Shown here: piece by piece, positions 1-12,141 of the stretch | Layout: the number at the start of each line of letters is the position of its first letter | Numbering within the stretch: the first letter of the stretch is position 1 | Source of the DNA: Hofstenia miamia | Taxonomy: Eukaryota; Xenacoelomorpha; Acoela | Assembly (NCBI GenBank): GCA_004352715.1 | Contig: SCFE01000025.1 | Span: forward strand, 2,346,446-2,394,080 | Length of the DNA stretch: 47,635 nucleotides | Direction of reading: 5' to 3' | Made by a program: the position numbers and the translations under genes | Notes under the pieces: model-generated | The model's database searches: none | What the model was told of the DNA's origin: nothing | The model's input: the letters and a program-made list of their open reading frames with translations, nothing else

Positions 1-470
1 TGGAGTTTGAGCAGGCAGCATGGGTTAGAAGCAGGAGACAAGTGGTATGAGCACCAGCCACAGGGCGTCATAGAAAATGAGAAGGTTAAGATACTGTGGG
101 ACTTCAACATACAGACGAGCAAAGTGATAGAAGCACGGAGGCCAGACATAGTAGTGGTAGACAAAGAGAAAAGATTAGGAACAGTGATAGACATAGCAGT
201 ACCAAAGGACAGAAACGTAGAAAGCAAGGAGAAAGAGAAGATAGACAAGTACAGAGAGTTGGCAGAGGAAATAGAAAGGCTGTGGAAGTTAAAAAAGTTG
301 AAGTAGTCCCAGTAGTTGTAGGAGCACTAGGAGCAGTGAGTAAGAAGCATAAGAGATACTTGGAGGAGTTGGCAGTACCAAAGTGGGGAGGAGCAGTAGC
401 ACGGAAGGCAGCATTGTTAAGAACAGCTAGAGTCCTGAGGAAAGCTCTCAGACTCCCTGGGAAGTGGTGA
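1..470 (+). pseudogene. C-terminus of non-LTR retrotransposon protein with restriction-like endonuclease (R2/NeSL-type), frameshifted
   Basis: The reading frame open from base 1 carries an ARRPDIVVVDKEKR...TVIDIAVPKDRN stretch. This is the PD-(D/E)-K core of the restriction-like endonuclease found at the C-terminus of R2/NeSL-type non-LTR retrotransposons, which nicks the genomic target for target-primed reverse transcription. The frame stops at about 306. The rest of the domain (VVPVVVGALGAV...KKHKRYLEEL...LRLPGKW, stop at about 470) continues in another frame from about 285. A run of six A residues at 291-296 is the likely indel site, so the copy cannot make the intact protein as written. 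The reverse transcriptase lies upstream of the window. The tail is followed by (AAT)n. The clade is assigned from remembered motifs; an endonuclease of this type is confident, the exact clade is not. Confidence 0.75.
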
Positions 471-513
471 GTTCCGCGAGCTGAGAGGGATACCAGCATG
501 AAGCTGTGATGTG

Positions 514-543
514 CAATAATAATAATAATAATAATAATAATAT
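514..543 (+). repeat. (AAT)n tail of the LINE fragment
   Basis: About nine AAT units lie 40-odd bases after the stop of the retrotransposon protein. Simple 3' repeats of this kind are typical ends of LINEs that lack poly(A), so this marks the 3' end of the element and fixes its orientation as plus. Confidence 0.75.
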
Positions 544-805
544 TTGCAAAGTGTATTACTGCATTATCGAATATAAGAAAAAATAAATGCATCTATGGAC
601 ATTTAATTAACATGCTAATTACTGTAGTTTGCTTTCCATTTTCAAAAAAATATGATAAAACGAGGATGCTTATTTTTTATTAATTAATATGTATAGATAT
701 ATAAATGCATGTTAACAATATAGTATGCTCCTAAGAATTTTTTGAGGGAAACAAGTTAGCTTAAATTTAGCAAAGAAAGATCACATTGTAAAAAACTAAT
801 CGAAT

Positions 806-2455
806 ATGGAAGTCCATGCTAATTTAAATTTAATCCACTTCCTTGGTGTTTACGAATTACATTTGACATTTCTGAACCAAACACTCGCTGTTCACTTGAA
901 ACAACCCAATTTTAGACAACGCGAACAAACTTTAATGGGAATGGATGATATTAATCGAATATGGGTGATATGCTTTAATTATTCAATTTGTCACGGATAT
1001 TTTTCTTTTGATGGAGACCAATATTACAGTTTGATGAATGATGGGAAAAATCATTTTGTTTCTACTAATGAAATGAAGAACAGCTTCATCAATAAATTTC
1101 GCAAAAAACGTTCTTTATCTAAATTCAAGCAACCATTGTATATTGAATATGCAGTAGTTGCTGATCACTCACTAATGAAAAAACATTCCAACAATGAAGC
1201 ATTAGTTAGGAATGATATATTGGATATTGTGTCAACAGCCAAGGAAATTTTATACAATCCATTCAAAATTGTCTTACTCTTAGTTGATATAACATACTGG
1301 AAATCTGATGAAATAAAAGTTACAAAGGATGAACATATACTTGATAAATTTCAACGGTGGATTAAGAATTACACATTTTCCAACCTTCATGATCTTATTC
1401 ATTTGTACACCAACGTCGACTTTGATGGAAATACTGCTGGAATTACTGACACAGGTGAAATATGTAACAAAGAGCATACCTCTGGTGTTATTGAATTGCA
1501 CCGCAAAAATAAGTTGTCTACCGCCCAGATCATCGCTCATGAAATTGTTCATGCATTTAGACTAACTCATGATGATAATTTTAAAGAATGTAAAAATAAT
1601 CATTGCATTATGTCATCAAGTGTAGAAAAAATCAAATCAACTAACTGTTGGTCCACATGTTCACAGAAATCAATTAATTATTTCCTCAATATTGGAGGAG
1701 GGATGTGTCTTCATAACATTCCATCAAAAATGGTTAGTGCACCGGTTTGTGGGAATAGCATTGTTGAAGGCAATGAGCAATGCGATTGTGGTCCTGAATG
1801 CAGTGATAAATGCTGTGACAACAAAACCTGCTTGCTAACTTCAAATTCTCGTTGCTCAGGAAATGATTTATGTTGCAATTTAACTACGTGTAATTACAGT
1901 GAAAAGTGGACAGTTTGTCGAAAGTCTTATTCTGAATGTGACCTGGCAGAATTGTGTTCAGGGGAGTCTGAACAATGCCCCGAAAACACTTTCAAACAAA
2001 ACGGTATTTTGTGTAATAACAATAGTTCAATGTGCTACAAAGGGAAATGTGTTAATTTAGACAGTCAGTGCGTACAAATTAAAGGTGAAGAACACAAAGC
2101 GTCAAAAGAGGGATGTTACTTGTCAAATACACATGGTTTCAAATTCGGAAATTGTGGTTTTAAAAATGGTAAATACACATCATGTTCTCCGGATAATATG
2201 CTATGTGGGAACTTGTTTTGTGACAATACGCGAAAGTCATGCATACATTTCAACACGTATGGTCATCATTCTCTCCTTGTTGATGACGGAACCAAATGTG
2301 GCGATAATAAATATTGCATTTCACAAAATTGCGTTGACATTGAATTGAAAAGCTGTAAAAATAACTGTTCTGCAAACGGTTACTGCAACAACTTGTCTAA
2401 ATGTCAATGCAACGTAGGGTGGTACGGTATTGACTGCTCAAGTATCAGTACATAA
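806..2455 (+). CDS. ADAM-like zinc metalloprotease (reprolysin, M12B) with disintegrin, cysteine-rich and EGF-like domains
   Basis: 549 codons in one uninterrupted frame. The order is: short propeptide (about 1-98) with the family motif SICHGYFSF at 60-68; furin-type site RKKR at 99-102; M12B catalytic domain (about 108-305) with the zinc site HEIVHAFRLTHD at 245-256 and the Met-turn CIM at 267-269; disintegrin domain (about 311-395) beginning CGNSIVEGNEQCDCG; ADAM cysteine-rich domain (about 398-512); and one EGF-like module (517-544). The three zinc histidines and catalytic Glu are present, so a proteolytically active enzyme is expected. No signal peptide is obvious, the propeptide is about half the usual length, and there is no transmembrane segment before the stop. 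An in-frame TAA three codons upstream supports the start. The missing ends may lie in spliced exons, or the gene may be a retrocopy. It could act as a secreted sheddase-like protease; its substrate is unknown. Confidence 0.88.
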   Translation: MEVHANLNLIHFLGVYELHLTFLNQTLAVHLKQPNFRQREQTLMGMDDINRIWVICFNYSICHGYFSFDGDQYYSLMNDGKNHFVSTNEMKNSFINKFRKKRSLSKFKQPLYIEYAVVADHSLMKKHSNNEALVRNDILDIVSTAKEILYNPFKIVLLLVDITYWKSDEIKVTKDEHILDKFQRWIKNYTFSNLHDLIHLYTNVDFDGNTAGITDTGEICNKEHTSGVIELHRKNKLSTAQIIAHEIVHAFRLTHDDNFKECKNNHCIMSSSVEKIKSTNCWSTCSQKSINYFLNIGGGMCLHNIPSKMVSAPVCGNSIVEGNEQCDCGPECSDKCCDNKTCLLTSNSRCSGNDLCCNLTTCNYSEKWTVCRKSYSECDLAELCSGESEQCPENTFKQNGILCNNNSSMCYKGKCVNLDSQCVQIKGEEHKASKEGCYLSNTHGFKFGNCGFKNGKYTSCSPDNMLCGNLFCDNTRKSCIHFNTYGHHSLLVDDGTKCGDNKYCISQNCVDIELKSCKNNCSANGYCNNLSKCQCNVGWYGIDCSSIST

Positions 2456-2680
2456 AAAATCTGTTTGGCATTGCATGGTTTGTTTTCCAAAATATTATCA
2501 GTAACACAATTTTGACCGCGAATAATATCTCAGAACAGTTTCAGTAGGTATTAATTGTTATTTTCAACGCAATAATATTAAAATATGGTACAAAAAGAAC
2601 TTTACTTTTTCCTCGTTTTACAATTACATTAATACTCCTATGGTATGAAAAAACTAATTTCATCAAACATAACCCCTAAA

Positions 2681-2683
<3 letters not shown>

Positions 2684-2717
<34 letters not shown>

Positions 2718-2829
2718 NNNNNNNNNNNNNNNNNNNNNNNNNNNNNNNNNNNNNNNNNNNNNNNNNNNNNNNNNNNNNNNNNNNNNNNNNNNNNNNNNNN
2801 NNNNNNNNNNNNNNNNNNNNNNNNNNNNN

Positions 2830-2859
<30 letters not shown>
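2684..2859. repeat. (TA)n microsatellite interrupted by a 112-base gap
   Basis: TA dinucleotides run on both sides of an N run at 2718-2829. The array was probably longer than the sequencer could resolve, so the gap size is only nominal. The stretch 2456-2683 before it is AT-rich 3' flank of the ADAM-like gene, with no feature I can name. Confidence 0.95.
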
Positions 2860-2860
<1 letters not shown>

Positions 2861-2881
2861 TATTTAACAATATTCTCACAG

Positions 2882-3117
2882 GGAAGACTACAATAACAGC
2901 ATCTGATTGTTTTTCTTATGAGAAACAATTAAATAGTACAAGATCATCTTCAAAACAAATATTTAAAATACTGAAATCAAAGAACATTTTTTATTTAACA
3001 AATTACTTTGATAGGATAATGTATTCAGCAAATTATTGGATTTTAAACACTGATATAGATGTTTATTTACCTCACTCAATCTTCAAGAAGAGATTAAAAG
3101 AATTCCTTGAAGATTAT
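2882..3117 (+). other. candidate internal exon of an unrecognised gene
   Basis: A pyrimidine-rich stretch ending TTCTCACAG at 2873-2881 looks like a splice acceptor. It is followed by an open frame of about 78 codons running in the frame of the ATG at 3019, with protein-like composition (for example SDCFSYEKQLNSTRSSSKQ and DVYLPHSIFKKRLKEFLEDY). Two strong donor-like sites follow, GTAAGG at 3118 and GTATGA at 3129; without splicing the frame runs on to a stop at about 3231. I do not recognise the protein. It could be a downstream exon of the ADAM-like gene or part of another gene, but no homology supports either. Confidence 0.35.
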
Positions 3118-3231
3118 GTAAGGACAAGGTATGACAGAAATTATATGTGCACATGGTACATCTCTTGCAATTGCCCTCAATGTAGACAATTCAGATCTTC
3201 ATATAAACAACTTATTTTTTATATATTGTAA

Positions 3232-4961
3232 CCTTATTTGGTAATTTAAGTCTTGTATTATATATATATATATAAATGCGTACTTTAGATACTATGGGAT
3301 TTGTATCCAGAGTCTTTCTTGATGGAAAGCCACCACAATTCATTTTATCCAAAATCTTTTACATTGCACATTTGGAAAATGCACCACAAAAAAACTAAGC
3401 ATTACCCCCATTTTAGTTATAGATATGCTGTGCATAATATATTGATATTTCAAGATAATACAGAAAAATGTAAAAAATATGAAAATTTCTGAAAGCCATA
3501 ATAGACAATCTTACATCATTACTTATTTATGAAAAATAAGAATTCTTTTGAAAAAAGTGCGAAATTACCAAAAATAATTACATAGCATGTCTAAAAGTGA
3601 ACAAAAAATGTAGGGTCTAAATCTACACTACATAGTGCATCTATTTTAATTTATATATATAATACCGCAACTATAAATTGCACTTCGAACTTAAACATTA
3701 GTCCATGTTTGCTTTTTACGTCATTGCACTTACACTTGAACTGCTAATTACATATTGTCTCAGAACATCATTTGAAGAATACACACATAAATTGTTTAAC
3801 TAACATAGTTTTTAAAACACTTTTCCCAATCTTGGTAATTCAAGCAGTCTCAAGTAGGCACCTTAAAGTGTTTTTACACGGTTAGTAAATAATTATATAT
3901 GTGCTTCACTTTTTAAAATAAATCTTATCGTTTGATTACTTAACTAATTGAGCAACTGAAGGCCTGCTGTATTAAACACGATACAGGCATATATTAAATG
4001 ATAATTAATATTCCATATAAAATATAGATTTTTGGAAATATGATAAGAGCTGTAGCTTGAAATATCAAGGATGAGACCATAGAATTATGTCGGGATCTTG
4101 AATTATAAATTAGCAGGGAAATTTGTCGGTAAAAGAAATTCGAAATGGAAATAGCATTGTCAATTCTGAAAAAATTGAATGTGAGATTTGAAGAAAATCT
4201 ATTGCCACACACTGAAAAAGTGAATGTAGATGGTCAGAAATATCGAAGTGGTAGCGTCGTATGAGTAGCATATTGAGAAAATTAATAAAATATTTTTGAT
4301 AAAGGCATATTGGAAGGAGTTCCGAATTATGATTCCATGCAAGCAAGAATTTCGACTGGAGAGCACTATACATGCCACGGTCAATTTTAATTGCAGAAGT
4401 TGACTAGCATTGAAGACCATTACGAACGTAGATAAACAAAATGATTTAACCCTATATTCACTAGAAATTCTTAAACGATTATAAATAACTATTGAAGATA
4501 TTTAATATCTGAAAGCACCACAAGATAAAAGATTGCCTGTAACATGAACAAGGATTACATGTATAAGTAGCATGGGCAGGTGATAATTCCGGTGCAGAGA
4601 ATACAAAACAGAAATATTCGTTAAATATATTGGAAATATCAAGAGGTGTAGATAGCAAAGAAGATGAATATAATATTCATGAGTAATTAATATAGGCTAT
4701 TCATGAACACTGGAACCGTGAATTCATTAGACATATTTCTATTGGGGAGGGGGAACCCTCTTCACCTACCATACTCTATTTAATAACTCTGCAGCCGCTT
4801 ATTAAGATTACCTGAAATTTGGAAAGTTTTCCTATACGGTTATGATGAATATGACCTAATAATTTATTATTTCAAAACTTTGGCGGATTTGGATCAGCAT
4901 TGCGATCTTCAAAAGGTATTAGTTTGAAAAAAATTCAAGAAATTTTTTTTCAAATATATGT
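3232..4961. other. AT-rich stretch without an assignable gene
   Basis: Only short open frames occur on either strand. Around 4140-4263 a plus-strand stretch reads as protein-like (EIALSILKKLNVRFEENLLPH and onward), then breaks into stops. This might be a decayed gene or transposase, but I cannot name it. A small (TA)n lies near 3260-3273. Confidence 0.5.
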
Positions 4962-5191
4962 AATAGTGCGAAATTTGAATAGAATCTGCACCAGTGGCAC
5001 ACACTCTCTAACTGAATATTTACTCAAGAAATTCCTATTCGGACTTAAATAATTCTGACTTTATCAAAAATATAATAATAGTGCGAAATTTGAATAGAAT
5101 CTGCACCAGTGGCACACACTCTCTAACTGAATATTTACTCAAGAAATTCCTATTCGGACTTAAATAATTCTGACTTTATCAAAAATATAAT
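4962..5191. repeat. two-copy tandem duplication, period 115 bp
   Basis: The block starting AATAGTGCGAAATTTG at 4962 is repeated, apparently without differences, from 5077. Both copies contain the same CACCAGTGGCACACACTC segment. No coding frame runs across it. The lack of divergence means either a very recent event or an assembly duplication. Confidence 0.9.
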
Positions 5192-8100
5192 GATGTCATC
5201 AAATAATAATACTACTGTTTTGTTCAGAACACCCGCCATGATTGAGGAGCCCAGTAGAAATAGGGCTAAGCAGCGTTATAACTGTAAAAAACATAACCAA
5301 CGGCGCTATTAAAATTTAAAAATATTGAATAACTCTATAAGAGTAAATATTGTTGTTACTAATATGATTAGCAACTCGTTGGAATAATTCGGTTCTACAA
5401 CAAACATTATAACAATATTGTAAAAGATAACAAAAAGTTAAAAGTTTTTAGAATGCGCATAAAGAAAATATATACAATAAATAAATACAAATGCCATTTT
5501 TCATAGACAATATATTTTGTTAAATGCTTGGCTAAAAGAGTACAATTCTCGTACTCATTTAAGCATCTTAATATATCAATAAACTCGAATAGTTTTTGTA
5601 AGAATTTAAAAAATTTTGCAAAATATAAGTTCAAAATTTACAAATTTTTACAAATGTTGCTTGCAGTTACTTCTCAAGCTAGCAAAGCATTTACAAATTT
5701 TAACGAAACTTTTTATGTACTTTCTAAGTTTTCTGGGCTGCTATTTGAAAAGTGTGCAAGACATTTAATGGCTATTGTTTGCAATTAAACAAACTATTGA
5801 CTTTTTAGGCAAATCAAAAACAGATTCGTGTTTCAAGATTTGAGATAAATACCTTAAAAATTCCTGCTGGATTTGAGAGATCTGTTATTATTATTATTAT
5901 TAGTATAGGAGATCAATTAAGTCATAATTTCACAAATGCTAATCGTAAATCTTTCACGTGTAGAATTTAAGAAATATGTTGTAGATGCCTGTGATAAAAA
6001 CCTATCCCATTAATTGCGTACTGAAATACATGAAAACTTTGTTTATGATTATAAATTTGAGAAATATATCTCATTTAGTGATAAAAGGGCCTATTTTAGT
6101 TTAAGTAACGACCAAATTAGAGTAATTGAAATAAGAATAAGCAAACTGTTTAAAAAACTGTTTAGATCACAATCAAATCTATGAAAACTTTAAGACTTAT
6201 TGGCGGTAAGTAGATAAGAATGGCGAGGAATTTGCAATAGAGCAAAAATAAAAATCACAAAATGATTATAGCAATCTATAAAGTTATTCCAAAAACGAAT
6301 CTAACATTGTTTAAGATACATTTAAAGCCACATATTTTTACATCGTGAGCTATTTAGAAAAATACATATGTATCTCGAAAATTTCTGGTATCGGGAACTA
6401 GCTTAAATTGATGGTGTGTATTAAACACATTTTTGTTTGAAGCAAAGTAGAAATATTATTTTTTATATAATGACATTTTAAATATTTCAAGGCTGTTTAT
6501 AGCAAAAAAAGGAAAACGAAGTTCCAAATTAAATTCACATTTAAAATACAGGATGCTCAAATAAGTTAAGAATACTGTTCAATTTTTATTCATTGCCCTA
6601 TTTTAAATATAAAATTTTTTTACTCAACATAGTTCAAAAGAATATATTGAATGAATACAATACTTTATTTATTTATATTTTTAGGGATTATTATATAATT
6701 TAGAGTAGGAATACAATTATATTAAAGCAATACTATATACTATATTTAATCTTAACGTAAAAACAAGGTCAACTAGAGTAACAGGATTCGAAATTAAAAC
6801 AATATGTCAGTGGATGAACTCAAAACATCCTTTAGCTTTAAGAAAAAATCAAGCTGTAGACTATTAAAAGCATTAAAATGCTATAATAAGTTTTCTTGAC
6901 CAGATATTGCCGAGTGATTATTTTCTAGGTCGTGAACAAAATCAACTGAGAAATTCTTCTACTAATCTCTGTTTGCAACATTTTAATCGTCGCAAAAAGT
7001 GAATGTCCAATGTTACTATAAATATTACTTTAAATTTTGAAATTCATTAAATTCAAGCTCTTCAAATTAAATTTAACTAACACTTTAAAAATGATTTAGG
7101 TTTACATCAATGGCAGAAGCAATTTTGTCTTAAAGGTGCTATTAAAAATTGTTATCTTTTAATAAAATCCTTCTGCCAGTTACTATATTGAAGAAAGCCT
7201 CAACACTGTTTTGCCCAGAGAACAACACTAATGATAAAGTTGGTTTTTTTAAATGGAAACCCAATTTTTGCAAAATGACACACATAATCAACAAATAACC
7301 TTAACATTTTGTTTTCTTTAAATAGACCCAGAATCATCCAGGCACGCCTGCGGGCGCACGCGAATTCAGGATGAAACAATGAAGAAACAATTTTCTATGC
7401 AGTGGTGTTTTCAGATTTTAGATACTTTCTAAATTTAGTGAGTTAAGAGCGTTTAACAATGTTGCATAGAAACTTCACAAGTTTTAAAAAAATACCTTGG
7501 TTATTTAGGGTTAACAAGCAAGATGCAATTTATTTCAGATCTACAAATAAATGCTTTAGTCTTTTGAAGGAAGTTTAAAATTCAAATTTAAAATTGCTCA
7601 GAATCAATTATTCAGCTATTTTCATAGAGTAGGGAAAATAACTGATTGTAAAAATGAAAATATATGTACGAATCAGCTATCAGCCTATATTTCTTATTGA
7701 TAACAACTGCAATGGGCAGTTTATGTTATGAAATCTATTGATATTGAAGAAATGATGAATTATGTAAAAAAGTGAGAAATGACTCTATCGATTCATTGAA
7801 GATTCTTATAACCAACTAGCAATACTGAGCTAAATTCATTGGCGAGTAATAAAAATATATACAATTGTAACAGATTTATATTACGGAATTTTCCAGAATA
7901 TAAAGTATAATATAAATAATTCGCAAGTGAAAATTTGCTGTATCTTACCAGCTACGGATAAAATGCATCATTAATGTGTACATATTTATTTGTTATATGC
8001 ATTTATTAATAAACTAATTTATTTATAGTTTTTATCGAAAGGGCAACATTTGTTTCCTTCCACTTTAGTATATAAATAATCTCACCTTGAAATCTGCGAT

Positions 8101-9688
8101 ATGATTTGAACTTTTGTAATAAATTTAATACAAGGCTTGATAAGGACGAATTAAAATGCGCCTATCGAACGACGTGCTTCCATGAGATATATTAACTTAT
8201 TCATCGTGTCCGAGATGTTCGATACTGAAATAAACTCATTCAATCTTTGATAAGAAATAGGTGACCAAAGCAGAGATTTGCAATCGGAATCTGGCTACTA
8301 TGAACTTACAAAAGCTATAAACGTACATGATAAACAACAGTGCTTTACTTTTAAGCTGACTAGCACTTAATCGCAATGGGAATATTTATTTTTAATTTTC
8401 AATTAAAGGCTCTTAACACTTCAAGACAGTCGATGGCATGTAATTTTAAATACCTAAGTAAATACCACGTAGACGAAGATAATTACAGAACTTTGAAGTA
8501 TACAAAGTGCAATTATACGTTGGCAAAAACTCTTCTTACTGTGGAACTGCTTTATCATGAAGTAATAATCACACCATAATAGCATTTTTGAAAGTAAACT
8601 ACTCAAAATCAAAAGCATATAGAAAATAAACGCTTGCATTGTTTGCAATAACCCAATTTGACAATCCCTGGAGTTAAGCTCAATAGTTAACCTAATTTGA
8701 TAAAAGTCACAATACAAATACATGCATTTGCAATGACATAGCTTGAGTTTAACACTCTGTGGTAACTGATAAACTAATGGAAAGGTTAATAGGCTAAGAG
8801 TTATCGGTGCTTTCAGCACAGTAATGAAATTGTTCACAATTAATTCAATATTTGTACCCACGAATTGGGAACCCAAAAGGCAGTTCGCATGATTTGTCTC
8901 AAAAATTAGCTTCTTTGCAGCGGTTTCCGCATAATGCTAACCAGTCATGCAAAAATGCGCAGTACGAATCTCCGTACCTTCACAGAACGTTAAGCAATAG
9001 AGTAAAAGAAGGTGCAGCCCTGTATACTTTGTGCATATCTGTCTGTATAGCTTGAGGTGAACAGACGAAGACACAGTGGATTGAGAGCAAGGCTGCTACT
9101 GATGTCCAGGATAGGTGTGTCTCATGGGTAGATGTTTCAGGTTTAAATATTTATTCTGGACTATTGGATAGGCCAATGGTCAGCGTTTGCGTGTGTATTA
9201 TTTGAGGCAGCTTTCTGTGTCACAGTCATTTTTAGGTTGCAGCAGCCGCTCACGTAGGTTACCACACTTAGTAGCCTTGGTTGATGAAAGCGGGAGAAGC
9301 ACAACCTTTTCAACTGAATGTTGACTTCAATTTGCTGATCAGATTCAACACATGTCAGATCACTGTTGCATTGGTAGCTAGAAAACTTCATGAATATTCC
9401 GGCATTAGTTGTACACTACTAGGGGTTAAGATCCTGACCCCGATCATGGTTTACCCAATGTTCAGTCTATCGACTGGTACAGTAACCCCAAATCGCAAAT
9501 ATGAAATTGTGAAGGACTGAAACGTTGATGCCCTACGTTACATATGACTTCAGTACACTTTGTTTCTGTGTCTTTCACTTCCGTACCCTGGACTGGATAC
9601 ATATTCAGCAAAGATTGCTTTAAGTTTTCACCCGACTGCCAAATATTCGTGTTTCTTTCTGATAAATACAAATGAACCCAACTTTATT
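5192..9688. other. long gene-poor AT-rich interval
   Basis: No open frame here resembles a known protein, and no inverted termini or RNA genes were recognised. A short ATT microsatellite sits near 5887-5904 and a small GC-rich patch at about 7328-7375. The part from about 8850 to 9660 is noticeably less AT-rich than its surroundings and may be an old repeat or transferred segment, but I see no protein or terminal structure in it. Confidence 0.5.
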
Positions 9689-9970
9689 AACTCTATAAAA
9701 TTTTGTATCACCACTTTATTTATAATAGTTCTATGAGCCAACTGCCCTCAATGCCAGACTTAATTAAAATGATAGTAGTTATTTTGGTTGCTATTTTCGT
9801 TATTATCAAAGATAACGGTATTTTTTAGGTTTTATTGCACTGCGGTATTTTTTCTTACTGATAATGGAGCAACTTGAACATGGTCACAAAAAGTAATTAA
9901 ATTCTTACGTTTACCGTTCATATCTAATTAGGACTTGACAATCAGAAATTTTCATTTTTATCTAGTCCTC
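9689..9970. repeat. first copy of a 282-bp direct duplication
   Basis: The block beginning AACTCTATAAAATTTTG recurs at 10323-10604 with no difference that I can see. The second copy starts immediately after a single N at 10322, and the copies diverge at the same internal point (after CTAGTCCTC). Unique sequence (9971-10321) separates them. Confidence 0.92.
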
Positions 9971-10322
9971 CCCATGCAGCAATGGAACATTCCAAGAATA
10001 TTCCAATATATCTTTAGACTTTTGTAATTAAAATACTAGTTGATTTAAGATTACAAATAATTGCATTGTTGCTAACTTTAATTAGAGTCACCATTGATAA
10101 TTATAAATATCATTATGTATAAAGAATTTCAGTAAGACCTGATGAAGCAAGAAAAAGTATAAAGTATAGTAATTGTCAGCAACTGAAAAATAATTCATAA
10201 TTTGAATGACTACAGTGATGCTAAAACACTATTGCTACTACTTGCACCTAGTTTTTGAAATCTTTGTAAATATAATGTTGGTCATTTTCTGAAACATCCT
10301 CAAAACATTTTCTGTCACACAN

Positions 10323-10604
10323 AACTCTATAAAATTTTGTATCACCACTTTATTTATAATAGTTCTATGAGCCAACTGCCCTCAATGCCAGACTTAATTA
10401 AAATGATAGTAGTTATTTTGGTTGCTATTTTCGTTATTATCAAAGATAACGGTATTTTTTAGGTTTTATTGCACTGCGGTATTTTTTCTTACTGATAATG
10501 GAGCAACTTGAACATGGTCACAAAAAGTAATTAAATTCTTACGTTTACCGTTCATATCTAATTAGGACTTGACAATCAGAAATTTTCATTTTTATCTAGT
10601 CCTC
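10323..10604. repeat. second copy of the 282-bp direct duplication, abutting a lone N
   Basis: Matches 9689-9970. The position right after the lone N makes an assembly join of two alternative contigs or haplotypes more likely than a true duplication. From 10605 to about 11527 I see only short random frames. Confidence 0.9.
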
Positions 10605-11527
10605 GTACTGCTCTAATCCTGCATTCATTTTTTTACTTCTTGAGAATAACATTAACATCTGATATTTCAAATTCGAAAATTATTCAATGGAAACAAAATT
10701 TCTACTAATAGCAAATTCAATTCACATAATGAGAAGTATATGTATCTGCAAGTATTTTTGCTGCATGAATAATGAAGCAAACAAAAAAGGCTTTTAGGTC
10801 ATATTGGCCTATTATCGCGCTTCTAGTGTTAAATTCTGGAGGGAAGAGGATGAGTAATTCAGGGGAAATAATTGTATCACACATCCTAACCTTTCTCACG
10901 TTATTTGAACATTACAAAAAGTGTCCCAAAATCTGATATGACAGAGCCCAGTGTGCTAAAAATGAATAATCCTCGTTTTCCCCCAAACTCAAATCCTTAT
11001 AACCTTTTCTTAAAAACTGTTTTTCAAAACAATTCTACATTTTCTCAAAGCTATGCTTCCCGAGATTATATTGCAAAAAACCGAACAAAATCGCTTATTT
11101 TCCTGCAAAGTCATTAACCTTTAAATCAAATGCGGCAGTTATTTTGGAACAGAGGTATTTATGTACATTGCTCTCAACTATATTAAAGTTTTCGTAAGCG
11201 GTTCTTATAGCAGATGATGCTAAGTTATCCAATTGAAATATTGGTAAATATAAATGATGTTATGAACATTTAATCTTATAGTTCTTGAAATTGAAGTGAT
11301 TTTGGAGTCACGATCACACTTACTATCATACCCTTTGTTTATATCCTAAATAAAGAAAAAAATATCAATTATCCTTGTTTCAATATTAAAAGAAGTATTC
11401 ATTCTGCTAAGAGAAATAGAGAAAATAATAACGAATAACGAATTTATATATACAAGGCCTAGTTACACGTTATGTGTAAATCATAAATTTACAAACTAAA
11501 ATAATATGTAAGTGTACATATTCTTAA

Positions 11528-11586
<59 letters not shown>
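11528..11586. repeat. (TA)n microsatellite
   Basis: Nearly pure TA repeats with one CA interruption near its start. A second array at 12115-12192 lies about 530 bp downstream; the intervening AT-rich stretch has no recognisable gene. Confidence 0.95.
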
Positions 11587-11591
<5 letters not shown>

Positions 11592-12114
11592 TTGTTTATA
11601 TGCTTAAAATACTTAAATAATGGTGTGGAGAAAATTCTTTCCAGAAATATTTTGAAACTCAACCACATTTTGATATATAACTTGCAACAAAATTAACTTA
11701 AAAATTTTATTAACATAAATATTGATTTATTAGTTTAAAATATTAAATAATTTCCAAGAAAAATGTATGGAATTTTTTTTAAACTATCAGTAATATTCTC
11801 TAATAGTTCTGTATTAAATTGTTGATCAATACTGTTTCAATCGATTTCAAAAAACTAATATATTCATTACCAATTGTTAATTTTTTTAATTTTGCAACTA
11901 TACATATGTTCAGCAATTAATATAATGTATATAACTAAGCTGTTTTTTAGTTAATGCCAAAATTGAAATAATTATCATACCTCGACAACATTTAAAAATC
12001 ATGTCCTTTTCACAGGAATTGGTTTCAATGCCGACTTCCTTTTTCTTTGGTTTTCTCTGTTATTGCATTGCTAAACATGAAATATGAAATTCAAATTTAA
12101 ATTATGTAAAAAAA

Positions 12115-12141
12115 TTATATATATATATATATATATTTATA

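Noticed and set aside
104-592. Minus-strand 162-codon open frame over the first LINE fragment
   Set aside because: It is the antisense shadow of the endonuclease region; its composition (Leu/Phe-rich, poly-Ile from the AAT tail) shows no domain.
1280-1565. Open frames inside the ADAM-like gene on both strands
   Set aside because: They overlap the well supported metalloprotease frame and have no motif of their own.
3301-3492. 63-codon plus-strand frame rich in His and Lys
   Set aside because: No splice context, no recognisable motif, and composition fits AT-rich chance.
7326-7375. GC-rich patch (GGCACGCCTGCGGGCGCACGCG) considered as a tRNA or CpG promoter
   Set aside because: No cloverleaf or A/B box arrangement could be drawn, and it is only about 45 bases long.
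8454-8876. 140-codon minus-strand frame
   Set aside because: It resembles no family, has no start or splice context, and no support beyond length; it is treated as chance.
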